Assembly: GCA_965229115.1 (NCBI GenBank)
Contig: CBDDIR010000003.1
Span: 1,054,001-1,118,000, forward strand
Origin: UBA7672 sp965229115
GTDB lineage: Bacteria > Pseudomonadota > Alphaproteobacteria > Caulobacterales > Hyphomonadaceae
Reading direction: 5' to 3'
DNA length: 64,000 nucleotides
Under the pieces are notes generated by a model that saw only the letters and a list, made by a program, of their open reading frames with translations, was not told the DNA's origin and did not search any database. Shown piece by piece: positions 19,015 to 27,951 of this stretch. Both the position numbers and the translations under genes were made by a program. The number at the start of each line of letters is the position of its first letter. Position 1 is the stretch's first letter.

Positions 19015-20700
19015 CTAGTTCGGCGTGGGTTGCGCTGGCGCTGAGCCCAGAATTGGCATGCCTGGATAGGTGGGCTTGGCTGCGTTGATGCGGGCTTCGA
19101 AGGTGGCGCGCTCGGCTTCGGGCTTGGCGTTCCACCAGGGGGCGACGTCGCTGACCGAAACGGAATAGACGGCGCCGTTGAACTTTGCGAGTTGGCTGGC
19201 GGGGTAGTCGCCCGGCTGATTGCGCAAGTGCTTGTCGAGGAAGCCGCGGATGAAGTCGTTCTGAGCGCTGACGATGGTGGTCGAGGGCGCGCCGCCAAAG
19301 AGTGGCTCTTTCACCGTGTCGCCGACGAAGAGCGAGAAGTCCGAGATGCCGAGGTGGCGCGAGCCCTTGATGCCGACGCGATAGACGTCCGGCCGCGAGC
19401 CGGAGGTAGCGATGCGCTCGTAGGAGAATTCGTTGAAGCTGCGCGGGCCGGTGGGCGGCACGGGCTTGTCGAACTCGCGATAGAGGTAGGACGTATCCGA
19501 GTGCAGCATCAGGAAGGGCGCGGGTACGTCTGCGTTGGTGGAGCTGAACGGGAAGTTGCCGCCATCCATGTTGACGCCTGCGGCGCAGCGCGTGTCGTAC
19601 ATGCAGACCTCGCCGGCGATGGCGCCGCCGAAGGACATGCCGAGTTCGCCGACATGGCCGAGGTTTCCGGCGCGCGCGATTTCAGCGACTTCGGCGGGCG
19701 GGTTCTTCTGCAGCGTGTCGTGCAGGAAGAGTCGGTCGGCCATCCAGACTTTCGTGCTCTGGATCGCGATGCGCGAGCCGGCCTTGAGCGAGTATTCCTG
19801 GAAGTCGAGCAGGGCGGCGAGGCGCTTGTCGAGATCGGAGCCGCCGATGGCTTCGGCTTGCGAGGGGCGGCCGGTTTCCTCAGCGACGGTTTCCAGCAGC
19901 TTCGGGTCCATCGGCGCGACATCGCCGTTCGGGAAGGCGGTGGCGGACGCGTCGTAGGTGTGCTGCAGCGAGTAGGCGATGTAGCCGTGGCTTGCGAGCT
20001 CTTCCATCAGCACGGTGTTCTGGGCGAGGTGCGAGGTGTAGCCGTGGCTGTAGATCACCACGGGCAGGTTTGCGGCGCCGGGAAGCAGCGGGGCGTCGGC
20101 GTAGGAATTGGTAGCCACGTGGCGGACGTAAGTGAAGAAGGGCGGGAAGCCGACGAGGGCGCCGATGGATTGCGCAGTGCTGCTGGTTTCGGCGCGACTG
20201 AAGTAGGGCGCGGGGCTTAAGCCTGAGACGTCGCCCGCGGGATACCAGACGCGGACGAGCAGGCGGCGGGGTTCGTCTGGCTTTGCAGCGAACACGCCGG
20301 GGCGGCTCGGATCGTCGATCTCGAAGGTGCGGACGCCGACGGCGTATTCGCCCGAGGGCTTGGGCAGCGGGTTGATCGGGAATTCGCGGATCAGCATGAT
20401 CGTGGCGATCAGGCCGATGGTGATCGGGATGCCGGAGAGCCATGGCACGCCGCCGGTGCGGTCTGTGCGGGTGATGCGGTTCTTGAGGACCACGCCGCCG
20501 AGGCCCAGCAGGAAGACTGCGCCGACAAAGGCGCCGCCTGCATCCTGCCAGCGGTCGTCGATATAGCCGTAAACGCCGATGATGATGGCGGCGATGGCGG
20601 ATGCGATCAGAACGGGACGGCGGAACGGGATCGGGCGGACCCACCAGGCCACCACGAAGATGATGAGCGCGGCGACGACCAGTATGTCGGTCAGGATCAA
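19015..20700 (-). CDS. Membrane-anchored alpha/beta hydrolase (PAF-acetylhydrolase-like)
   Basis: 561 residues. Three or four N-terminal transmembrane helices (within residues 5-115) precede a soluble alpha/beta-hydrolase domain. The nucleophile elbow is GMSFGG, the oxyanion region SHGYTSH, a candidate acid is in NMDGGNF and the catalytic His in GSRHLGISDF. The spacing resembles platelet-activating-factor acetylhydrolase II, which splits short acyl chains from phospholipids; the true substrate is unknown. It starts 12 bases after the stop of the aminotransferase upstream on the same strand, so the two are probably co-transcribed. Confidence 0.8.
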   Translation of the reverse strand: MILTDILVVAALIIFVVAWWVRPIPFRRPVLIASAIAAIIIGVYGYIDDRWQDAGGAFVGAVFLLGLGGVVLKNRITRTDRTGGVPWLSGIPITIGLIATIMLIREFPINPLPKPSGEYAVGVRTFEIDDPSRPGVFAAKPDEPRRLLVRVWYPAGDVSGLSPAPYFSRAETSSTAQSIGALVGFPPFFTYVRHVATNSYADAPLLPGAANLPVVIYSHGYTSHLAQNTVLMEELASHGYIAYSLQHTYDASATAFPNGDVAPMDPKLLETVAEETGRPSQAEAIGGSDLDKRLAALLDFQEYSLKAGSRIAIQSTKVWMADRLFLHDTLQKNPPAEVAEIARAGNLGHVGELGMSFGGAIAGEVCMYDTRCAAGVNMDGGNFPFSSTNADVPAPFLMLHSDTSYLYREFDKPVPPTGPRSFNEFSYERIATSGSRPDVYRVGIKGSRHLGISDFSLFVGDTVKEPLFGGAPSTTIVSAQNDFIRGFLDKHLRNQPGDYPASQLAKFNGAVYSVSVSDVAPWWNAKPEAERATFEARINAAKPTYPGMPILGSAPAQPTPN

Positions 20701-20712
20701 GGCGTGTCCCCC

Positions 20713-22032
20713 TTAGTCGAGCGTCTGCAGTACGCCTCTGATCGTTTCGATAATTTGGTCGATCTGCGGCTTTTCGATGATGAGTGGCGGGGAGAGGGCG
20801 ATGATGTCGCCGGTAACGCGGATCAGCACGCCTTTCTCGAAACAGGTGCGGAAGACTTCGAGCGCGCGTTGCGTGGGCTTGCCCGGACGCGGTTCGAGTT
20901 CGATGCCGCCGATAAGGCCGAGATTGCGGATGTCGATCACGTGGCGGGCGGACTTCAGCGAGTGCAGCGCGTCCTCCCAGTACGGCGCGAGTTCTGCGGC
21001 GCGTTCGAAGAGGGACTGGTCGCGATAGACCTGCAGGGTCGCGATGCCGGCGGCGCAGGCGAGCGGATGGCCGCTCATCGTGTAGCCGTGGAAGAGTTCG
21101 ATCGGCGTTTCGGAATTGTTGACGACGGTGTCGTGGATCTCGCGGGTTACGGCGACTGCCCCCATCGGCACGGTGGCGTTGTTGATCGCCTTGGCCATCG
21201 TGATGATGTCGGGGCGCACGTCGAAGAACTGCGCGGCGAAGGGTGCGCCGAGGCGGCCGAAGCCGGTGATGACTTCGTCGAAGATCAGCAGGATGTCGTG
21301 CTTGGTGCAGAGTTCGCGCAGGCGTTGCAGGTAGCCTTGCGGGGGCACGAGCACGCCGGCCGAGCCGGAGACGGGTTCGACGATCACGGCGGCGATGGTC
21401 GAGGGGTCGTGCAGGGCGACGAGGCGTTCGAGCGCGTCGGCATATTCGATGCCATGTTTCGGTTGGCCGCGAGAGAAGGCGTTCCGTATGTCGTGCGTGT
21501 GCGGCAGGTGATCGACGCCGCCGACCATGGGGCCGAAGTTCACGCGGTTCTTGGTGATGCCGCCAACCGACATGCCGCCGAAGTTCACGCCGTGATACGC
21601 GCGCTCGCGTCCGATCAGGCGATACTTGTTCGGCTTGCCGCGGGCGCGCTGGTAAGCGAGCGCGATCTTGAGGGCGGTGTCGGCGCTTTCCGAGCCGGAG
21701 TTCGTGAAGACAATCCGGTCGAGCTTGTCGGGCAGGAGGCCGCCGAGCTGGTTCGCGAATTCGAAAACGATGGGGTGGCCCATGTTGAAGACAGGGGCGT
21801 AATCGAGTTCGGCGGCGGCGCGCTGGATCGCTTCGGTGATCTTCGGCTGCGCGTGACCGGCGGCGCAGCACCACAGCCCGGCGGTGCCGTCGAGTACGGG
21901 GCGACCATCGGGTGTATAATAGTACATGCCCTCTGCGCGGGCGAGCATGCGGGGATCGGCCTTGAACGCCCGGTTCGGCGTGAACGGCATCCAGAAGGCT
22001 TCAAGCGAGTTGGGGCGCAGCGTGTTCGACAT
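20713..22032 (-). CDS. Omega-amino acid:pyruvate aminotransferase (class III)
   Basis: 439 residues from ATG 22032; the frame stays open upstream but without domain character. It has the class III PLP-enzyme pattern: WMPFTPNRAFK near the N-terminus, FTNSGSES, ERAYHG, IVEPVSGSAG, IFDEVITGFGR and the PLP-lysine in MAKAINN. The beginning WMPFTPNR and the FNMGHP segment are typical of beta-alanine/omega-amino acid:pyruvate transaminases. These move an amino group from beta-alanine or other omega-amino acids to pyruvate. It lies upstream of the membrane hydrolase and divergently from the CHRD gene. Confidence 0.9.
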   Translation of the reverse strand: MSNTLRPNSLEAFWMPFTPNRAFKADPRMLARAEGMYYYTPDGRPVLDGTAGLWCCAAGHAQPKITEAIQRAAAELDYAPVFNMGHPIVFEFANQLGGLLPDKLDRIVFTNSGSESADTALKIALAYQRARGKPNKYRLIGRERAYHGVNFGGMSVGGITKNRVNFGPMVGGVDHLPHTHDIRNAFSRGQPKHGIEYADALERLVALHDPSTIAAVIVEPVSGSAGVLVPPQGYLQRLRELCTKHDILLIFDEVITGFGRLGAPFAAQFFDVRPDIITMAKAINNATVPMGAVAVTREIHDTVVNNSETPIELFHGYTMSGHPLACAAGIATLQVYRDQSLFERAAELAPYWEDALHSLKSARHVIDIRNLGLIGGIELEPRPGKPTQRALEVFRTCFEKGVLIRVTGDIIALSPPLIIEKPQIDQIIETIRGVLQTLD

Positions 22033-22207
22033 GATCAAACTTTTGAGCCTGAGCGACACGTGCTGCAACCGGAATCGTGATGTGACGCCGGGGCGTTCGG
22101 GGTCGCTGTCACGGTTCGCGGTATAGGCGACCGGTGCGGACGGGTGTAAGCCTTGGCCAGAGGTTCGGGAGAAAGATCCCGTGAACCCCCAAGGGGAGTG
22201 AAGCTCA

Positions 22208-22633
22208 ATGAGAACGTCCTGGATCGTTTCTGCGGCTGTTGCGGCCATGATGGTCAGCGCGTGCACGACGACTGAAACTGCGCCGAAGACGCCGACCTAT
22301 ACCGCCACGCTCGCGCCGGGCGCCGGCATCGTGTCGAGCGGCAAGGGCACGGGCACGTTCACCTACGATCCCTCGACGCACGTGCTGACCTACAACGTGA
22401 CGTATGAAGGCCTGTCGGGCCCGGCAGCAGCTGCGCACATTCATGGCCCGGCTGGTCCTGGCGAGAATGCTCCGCCAGTTGTTCCGTTCGCCAACGCCGC
22501 TAGCCCGATCACCGGCACGGCGACGCTGACCGATACGCAGGCGGCCGATCTGGCAGCGGGCAAGTGGTATGTGAACGTCCACACCGCAGCGAACCGCGGC
22601 GGCGAAATCCGCGGGCAGATCACCTCTAAATAG
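22208..22633 (+). CDS. CHRD-domain lipoprotein
   Basis: 141 residues with a strong ribosome site (AAGGGGAG). The signal sequence ends at VSAC. The mature protein is one CHRD domain: TYEGLSGPAAAAHIHGPA and the terminal WYVNVHTAANRGGEIRGQI are diagnostic. CHRD domains, first described in chordin, occur in bacterial exported proteins; their molecular role is poorly known, although the conserved His residues could bind metal. A strong hairpin follows the stop. It is divergent from the aminotransferase. Confidence 0.9.
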   Translation: MRTSWIVSAAVAAMMVSACTTTETAPKTPTYTATLAPGAGIVSSGKGTGTFTYDPSTHVLTYNVTYEGLSGPAAAAHIHGPAGPGENAPPVVPFANAASPITGTATLTDTQAADLAAGKWYVNVHTAANRGGEIRGQITSK

Positions 22634-22666
22634 TCGCGCTGGCATAGCGTTTCGCGAGGCAGGCGT

Positions 22667-22694
22667 GCTGCGCTGCACTTGAGTGCGGCGCAGC
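22667..22694 (+). terminator. Probable terminator hairpin after the CHRD gene
   Basis: GCTGCGC-T-GCACT pairs with AGTGC-G-GCGCAGC, a 13-bp stem with one G-T wobble and a minimal loop. It is followed by ATCGTTTGTC, a weak T-rich tail. It lies 34 bases after the stop and before glpX, so it may insulate the two. Confidence 0.55.
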
Positions 22695-22825
22695 ATCGTT
22701 TGTCATAATCATTTGCTCGAAATCCGCTTTGGCTGCCTTGCGGCAAAGCGTATGCCTTGAGCAATGATTCGCCGTCTCCGGATTTTGGGGCCTCGAGACG
22801 GGCAATCATGGGGATCAGGATTCAC

Positions 22826-23788
22826 ATGGCTGATGGGACGAAGCTGACCGTGTCGTGCTCGGCGCTTGGCTATGCCATGTCGGGCGCAACCGTCGCGGCA
22901 GCGATGGCGGCCGAGGCGTGGATCGGGCGCGGCGACGAGCAGGCGGCGGAAGAAGCTGCGGCCTCTGCGATGCGCGATGCGCTGAATGCGATCGATTTCT
23001 CGGGGCGCGTGGTTGTCGGCGAAGTTGATATCGCGATCCTGAATGTCGGCGAGACGGTCGGCACCGGAAACGGCATGGAGCTCGACATCGCGCTTGAAGC
23101 GCTGGAGGGCGTGACGCTCACCGCGAAGGCGATGCCGAATGCGCTGGCCGTGCTGGCGGCTGCGCCGCAGGGCGGACTGCTCAAGGTTCCCGATCTCTAC
23201 ATGGACAAGCTGGCGATTGGGCCGGGCTATGAGCGCAACATCGTGGATCTCGATGCGAGCGCTGCGGACAACGCCATGCGGCTGGCGCGCGCCAAGGGCG
23301 TGGATGTGCGCGAGATCACTGTGTGCGTGCTGGATCGTCCGCGCCACGAAAAGATCATCGCGGACCTGCGCAAGGTCGGCGCGCGGATCAACCTGATTAC
23401 CGATGGCGACGTGGCGGGTGTAATCTCGACCGCGATGACGGAGACGGGCGTCGACATGTATGTTGGCCAGGGCAAGGCGCCGGAAGGCGTGCTGGCGGCT
23501 GCCGCTCTGCGCTGTGTCGGCGGACAGATGCAGACGCGGTTCTCGTTCCGCAATGAAGCCGAGAAATACCAGGCGCAGCGTTCGGGCCTCAATGACGCCG
23601 GGCGGCGCTATGAGCTGGAAGACCTTGTGGCGGGCGATGTGATCTTTGCGGCCACAGGCGTCACCAAGGGCGCGCTGCTGGATGGCGCCGTGCGGACGCG
23701 CGGGGCCATCGAAACCCACACCATGCTGATGTCCTCCAGCGACGGCGTGGTGCGAAAGATCAAGTCGCTGACGCCCGTTAAAGGCTAA
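22826..23788 (+). CDS. glpX: Class II fructose-1,6-bisphosphatase homologue with altered metal site
   Basis: About 320 residues from ATG 22826, which has AGGA five bases upstream; ATG 22808 and TTG 22757 are alternatives. Family landmarks include GRGDEQAAEEAA, PNALAVLAAAP, LYMDKLAIGPG, RPRHEKIIADLR, TDGDVAGVIST, KAPEGVLAAAALR and ATGVTKGALLDG. GlpX splits fructose-1,6-bisphosphate in gluconeogenesis and carbon fixation. Compared with E. coli GlpX from memory, the GEGEIDEAPM segment is shortened to GEVDIAIL and DPIEGT reads EALEGV, so part of the metal-binding set is missing or replaced. It may be a divergent enzyme or a non-phosphatase paralogue. recJ follows 75 bases later. Confidence 0.82.
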   Translation: MADGTKLTVSCSALGYAMSGATVAAAMAAEAWIGRGDEQAAEEAAASAMRDALNAIDFSGRVVVGEVDIAILNVGETVGTGNGMELDIALEALEGVTLTAKAMPNALAVLAAAPQGGLLKVPDLYMDKLAIGPGYERNIVDLDASAADNAMRLARAKGVDVREITVCVLDRPRHEKIIADLRKVGARINLITDGDVAGVISTAMTETGVDMYVGQGKAPEGVLAAAALRCVGGQMQTRFSFRNEAEKYQAQRSGLNDAGRRYELEDLVAGDVIFAATGVTKGALLDGAVRTRGAIETHTMLMSSSDGVVRKIKSLTPVKG

Positions 23789-23863
23789 GGCAAAAGCTAA
23801 GGCGCTGTTTTCGCGCGGTTCTGCGCACTTGAACCGACTCATGAACCGCCACACGTTGCGCTT

Positions 23864-25660
23864 ATGGCCGACAAGTCGAACATCCCCGCCGCCTATCTGG
23901 GCGTTTCCAACTCGCTTTCGGGCAAGGTGTGGCGTCAGCGCCCGACGGACGATGCGCTGGCGGCGGAGCATGCGCGCAAGCTGAAGTCGTCGGATCTGGT
24001 TGGGCGCTTGCTGGCGTCGCGCGGCGTGAAGCCGGATGAGGCGCAGCTGTTCCTGAACCCGACGCTGAAGGAACTGTTTCCGGACCCTTCGTCGTTTGCG
24101 GACATGGACAAGGCCGCGGATGTCATCCTCGACGCCATCGTGTCGGGCAAGAAGGTGGCAGTGTTTGCGGACTATGATGTCGATGGCGGTACGTCGTCGG
24201 CGATCCTGTCGCGCTATTTCCGCGCGTGGGGGCGTGAGCTGATCCTGTATGTGCCGGATCGTCTGACCGAGGGCTTTGGGCCGACGCCGGGCGCGTTCCG
24301 TGCGTTGCAGGGCATGGGCGCCGAGCTTGTGGTGACGGTCGATTGCGGTGCGGCGGCGATCGCGGCGCTGCAGACGGCGAATGAGATCGGGCTCGATGTG
24401 GTGGTGATGGATCACCACCTGATGCACGACGATCATACGCCGCCGACCCTGGCGCTGGTGAATCCCAACCGGCCGGACGACAAGTCGGGGCATGGCTTCC
24501 TGGCGGCTGCCGGCGTTGTGTTCGTGCTGGTCGCGGCGTTGAACCGGCTGGCGCGCAAGCGCGGTGTGGCGCCCGAGGGCGGACTGCCCGATCCGATGAA
24601 GTGGCTCGATCTCGCAGCGCTCGGGACGCTGTGCGACATGGCTCCGCTGAAAGGTGTGAACCGGGCGTTTGTGACGCGCGGGCTGGCCTGTCTCGAGCGG
24701 CTGGAGAATGCCGGGCTCAAGGCGCTGGCTGAAGTTGCGGGCATCGAGGCGCCGAAGTCCGTCTATCACGCGACGTTCGTGCTGGGGCCGCGGCTCAACG
24801 CGGGCGGGCGTATCGGTGATCCGTGGACGGCGGCGAAGCTGCTGGCGACGGATGATCGTGCGGAGGCGATCCAGCTCGCCGAGAAACTCAACTTCCAGAA
24901 CCAGGAGCGGAAGGAAGTCGAAGCCGGCATCCAGAAAGCTGCGATCGAGCAGGTTGAGGCGCGGCTGAAGGAGAAGCCCGATGCGGGCATCCTCGTGGCC
25001 GGGGGGGAGGGGTGGCACCCCGGGGTGATCGGGATCGTGGCGGGGCGGTTGAAGGAGAAGTTTCACAGGCCTGCAGTTGTGGTCGGCTGGGGCGAAGGTT
25101 TGGGTCCTGTAGCTCGTGGGTCGGGCCGGTCGGTTCAAGGCGTGAACCTTGGCGAGTTGATCAGCGAGGCGGCGAAATCGGGGCTGCTGCTGTCGGGCGG
25201 CGGTCACGCCATGGCGGCTGGCTTGAGCATGGATCCGGCGCGGCTGGATGAGCTGCGGGAGCATCTGGAGGAGCGGGTTTCGGGCGCCGTGGTGGAGCTG
25301 GCCGAGGCCCGGGTGCTGGAGATCGATGGCGCGCTGGCTCCCGGAGCGGCCGACGGGGATCTGCTCGACATGATCGAGCGGGTGGGGCCGTTTGGGTCTC
25401 AGGCGCCCGAGCCGCTGTTTGCCGTGCCGAATATCCGCGCGGCGGGGGCTAGGCGGGTGGGCGAGAACCATATGGCGTTCGACATGGTGGGCGAGGACGG
25501 GTCGCGGGTGCGGGCGATCGCCTTCCGGGTGGCTGACGGGCCGGAGGGAGAGGCGATTCTGCGGGGGGATGCCCTGCATGTGGCCGGCCGTTTGAGGCCC
25601 GATACCTGGCGGGGACCGGGCAAAGTGCAGATCGAAGTGGCGGATATTGCGCTGGCTTAG
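23864..25660 (+). CDS. recJ: Single-stranded-DNA-specific exonuclease RecJ
   Basis: 598 residues, the usual length. The DHH-family catalytic motifs are in place: DYDVDG at 103-108, the VVTVDCG motif near 160, DHH at 183-185, and the later DHHA1 part with SGGGHAMAAGL. RecJ degrades single-stranded DNA 5' to 3' in recombination and mismatch repair. It follows glpX with 75 bases between and is probably in the same transcript, as in other alphaproteobacteria where hom, glpX and recJ are neighbours. Confidence 0.95.
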   Translation: MADKSNIPAAYLGVSNSLSGKVWRQRPTDDALAAEHARKLKSSDLVGRLLASRGVKPDEAQLFLNPTLKELFPDPSSFADMDKAADVILDAIVSGKKVAVFADYDVDGGTSSAILSRYFRAWGRELILYVPDRLTEGFGPTPGAFRALQGMGAELVVTVDCGAAAIAALQTANEIGLDVVVMDHHLMHDDHTPPTLALVNPNRPDDKSGHGFLAAAGVVFVLVAALNRLARKRGVAPEGGLPDPMKWLDLAALGTLCDMAPLKGVNRAFVTRGLACLERLENAGLKALAEVAGIEAPKSVYHATFVLGPRLNAGGRIGDPWTAAKLLATDDRAEAIQLAEKLNFQNQERKEVEAGIQKAAIEQVEARLKEKPDAGILVAGGEGWHPGVIGIVAGRLKEKFHRPAVVVGWGEGLGPVARGSGRSVQGVNLGELISEAAKSGLLLSGGGHAMAAGLSMDPARLDELREHLEERVSGAVVELAEARVLEIDGALAPGAADGDLLDMIERVGPFGSQAPEPLFAVPNIRAAGARRVGENHMAFDMVGEDGSRVRAIAFRVADGPEGEAILRGDALHVAGRLRPDTWRGPGKVQIEVADIALA

Positions 25661-25779
25661 GCCGATTTTCGGGGTGAGACGCGACGCCGCGACTCAAGTC
25701 CGTTTTAGGGTGCGGAGAAACGTGTCTTCCCGCTTGCAGCGTTTCGGCGATGCAGCTATATCGCCCCCCTCCGCTGATT

Positions 25780-25854
25780 GGTCCCTTCGTCTATCGGTTA
25801 GGACGTCAGGTTTTCAACCTGAAAAGAGGGGTTCGACTCCCCTAGGGACTGCCA
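25780..25854 (+). tRNA. tRNA-Glu (anticodon TTC)
   Basis: 75 bases including CCA. The acceptor stem is GGTCCCT/AGGGACT; the anticodon arm CAGG-TTTTCAA-CCTG gives TTC; the T arm GAGGGGTTCGACTCCCC carries the TTCGA loop. The CCA is encoded. Confidence 0.97.
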
Positions 25855-25992
25855 GCGGGTTGTAAGGTTGCCGGTTTTCACCGGGCCGTGGCCCACGCCG
25901 TAAAGTTAATCACAAGTGGATAATCGCCCGGCCGACTATGTTCGCCGGACGAAATGTCATGTTACACTCTCCTCGGTGGGGAGCTGTCGGTG

Positions 25993-26514
25993 ATGCAACC
26001 GCAACAAAATCCGATTGAACCAGAAGCGGATGCCGAGCCGGCGATCCGGATCGAAGGCCGCGTGAAGTGGTTTGATCCGGCCAAGGGCTATGGCTTCGTT
26101 CTGCCGGACGCGGGCCCTGCCGGCGGGGGCATGAAGCGCGATGTGCTGCTGCATATCTCCGTCATGCGGAAGTTCGGCCGGGATAGTGCGCCCGAGGGCG
26201 CTCGCATCGTCTGCAATGTGGCGACGCGCGATCGCGGCTATCAGGTCAACGAAATCCTCGAGCTTGCGGCCAACGAGGCCGATGTCACGCCGGACGAGGA
26301 TGGGCCTACCGAGGTCGTGCTGGTGAAGTGGTTTAACCGCACCAAGGGCTATGGCTTCGTCCAGCTGGCCGACAATCCGGAAGACATCTTCATCCACATG
26401 GTCGTCGTGCGTAAGGCGAACATCGAGGACCTGCAGCCTGGCCAGAAGCTGATCGCCGTGATCGGCAAGGGCCAGAAGGGCCGCCACATTGTGAGCGCGA
26501 AGCTGCAAGGCTAG
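25993..26514 (+). CDS. Cold-shock protein with two CSD domains
   Basis: 173 residues from ATG 25993, chosen for GGGGAG nine bases upstream; ATG 25954 in frame would add 13. Two cold-shock domains stand in tandem: RVKWFDPAKGYGFV...DVLLHISV and LVKWFNRTKGYGFVQL...DIFIHMVVV, each with the RNP1-like KGYGFV and RNP2-like motifs. Double-domain cold-shock proteins of this length are typical of Caulobacter and relatives (CspC/CspD), where they act as RNA chaperones in cold or stationary phase. The first domain has a Gly-rich insertion (AGPAGGGMK) in the loop. It stands alone, convergent with the SDR gene. Confidence 0.93.
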   Translation: MQPQQNPIEPEADAEPAIRIEGRVKWFDPAKGYGFVLPDAGPAGGGMKRDVLLHISVMRKFGRDSAPEGARIVCNVATRDRGYQVNEILELAANEADVTPDEDGPTEVVLVKWFNRTKGYGFVQLADNPEDIFIHMVVVRKANIEDLQPGQKLIAVIGKGQKGRHIVSAKLQG

Positions 26515-26539
26515 CGGCGGTCTCCCTGACGTTTCTCCA

Positions 26540-27334
26540 TCAAGCAATCGTATCGACCACGCCGCCATCGACGCGCATGGCGGCGCCCGTTGTGGCGGAG
26601 GCTTGCGGCGAGGCGAGATAGACGACGAGGTTGGCGACTTCTTCCACGCTCGCTGCGCGCTGGATGATCGAAGAGGAGCGGTGCTTCTTCACGAAGTCGG
26701 CTGCGGCTTCCTCCAGCGACTTGCCGGTTTTCGCGACGACGGGGGCGAGCATCTGCTCGACGCCTTCCGACAGGGTGGGGCCGGGGAGGACGGAGTTCAC
26801 GGTGACGCCGGTGCCGGCCATGCGCTTGGCGAGGCCGCGGGCGAGGGCGATGTCGGCGGTCTTGGTAACGCCGTAGTGGATCATCTCGACGGGGATGTTG
26901 AGGCCGGATTCCGACGCCATGAAGATGACGCGGCCCCATTTGCGCTCCGCCATTTTCGGCAGGTAAGCGCGCGAGAGGCGGACGCCGGACAGGACGTTCA
27001 CTTCGAGGTGGCGCGTCCATTCCTCGTCCGGCGTTTCGAAGAAATCGCCGGGGGCGAAGATGCCGACATTGTTGACCAGGATGTCGACCTCGGGGACGGC
27101 TTTGACGAGGGCGGCTGCGCCTTCGGCGGTCGCGATGTCGGCGGGGGCGGAGACGAGGCGGGCGCCGGGGATTTCCGCCTTGATGCGGGCGATGGCGCTG
27201 TCGACGGCGTCCTGCTTGCGGCCGTTGATGACAACGGTGGCGCCCGCGCCGGCAAGGCCCTTGGCGGTGCCGAAACCGATGCCGACGGTGGAGCCGGTGA
27301 CGAGGGCGGTTTTGCCGGAAAGGTCGATTTTCAT
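26540..27334 (-). CDS. SDR family oxidoreductase
   Basis: 264 residues of classical short-chain dehydrogenase/reductase type. The Rossmann motif is TGSTVGIG, the adenine-ring motif NNVG, and the catalytic Ser is in MASES with the Tyr/Lys pair in YGVTK. NGRKQ after the second strand suggests NADP(H). C-terminal VDGGVVDTIA is usual for the family. The substrate is unknown. It stands as a single minus-strand gene between the cold-shock gene and the DUF192 gene. Confidence 0.9.
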   Translation of the reverse strand: MKIDLSGKTALVTGSTVGIGFGTAKGLAGAGATVVINGRKQDAVDSAIARIKAEIPGARLVSAPADIATAEGAAALVKAVPEVDILVNNVGIFAPGDFFETPDEEWTRHLEVNVLSGVRLSRAYLPKMAERKWGRVIFMASESGLNIPVEMIHYGVTKTADIALARGLAKRMAGTGVTVNSVLPGPTLSEGVEQMLAPVVAKTGKSLEEAAADFVKKHRSSSIIQRAASVEEVANLVVYLASPQASATTGAAMRVDGGVVDTIA

Positions 27335-27498
27335 ATCAGGGTCCTGTGCTTGGAAGGGTCGCTTCGGGCCCTTTGACCAAGCCGATATGGGGTCGTTGGC
27401 GGGAAAAGCGCGGGGGCGTTTGGCTAATTAATCGGTGCAGAAATGCTGCAATGGGCTCGGGCCTTGGCTTGCGGCCGCAGGCGTCTTAAACCGGCGGC

Positions 27499-27951
27499 AT
27501 GAAAAAGCTTCTTGTTGCTACTGCTTTCGTTCTCTCCGCCGTGATGCCCGCGTTCGCGCAGGGGCCAGTGCAGCCGCTGACCATCAAGTCGGGCGACAAG
27601 AGCCATACCTTCCAGGTCGAGGTGGCGCGCACGCTGCCGGAGATTTCGAAGGGTCTCACCGGCCGCGCCACGCTGGCCAAGGACCACGGCATGCTGCTCG
27701 ATTTCCGCGGCACCAAGGAACAGTACACGCTGAACATGAAGGGCGTGACGGTCGAACTCGACATGCTGTTCCTCGACACGGATGGCACGATCCGCGCGAT
27801 CGCGACGAATGCGCGTCCGGGCAGCCTGCGCACGATTTCGCCGGGCATGGGTTCGGCCACGGTGCTGCAGATTGCTGGCGGGCAGGCGGCAGCGCTTGGC
27901 CTGAAGCCGGGCGATAAGGCGACCAGCGCGCTGCTGACCAATGGCGGCTGA
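27499..27951 (+). CDS. DUF192 family exported protein
   Basis: 150 residues. A clear signal peptide (MKKLLVATAFVLSAVMPAFAQ) ends at AFA|Q. The rest fits DUF192: VEVARTLPEISKGLTGR, HGMLLDF, YTLNMKGVTVELDMLFLD, IRAI and LGLKPGDKAT. DUF192 proteins are small beta-rich exported proteins whose biochemical role is not established. The stop overlaps the start of the thioesterase gene, so the two are probably expressed together. Confidence 0.88.
   Translation: MKKLLVATAFVLSAVMPAFAQGPVQPLTIKSGDKSHTFQVEVARTLPEISKGLTGRATLAKDHGMLLDFRGTKEQYTLNMKGVTVELDMLFLDTDGTIRAIATNARPGSLRTISPGMGSATVLQIAGGQAAALGLKPGDKATSALLTNGG

Noticed and set aside
22709..25579. Minus-strand open frame of 956 codons opposite glpX and recJ
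   Set aside because: It is the mirror of two clear genes; the translation is Arg/His/Gln-rich with no domain, as expected from high third-position GC.
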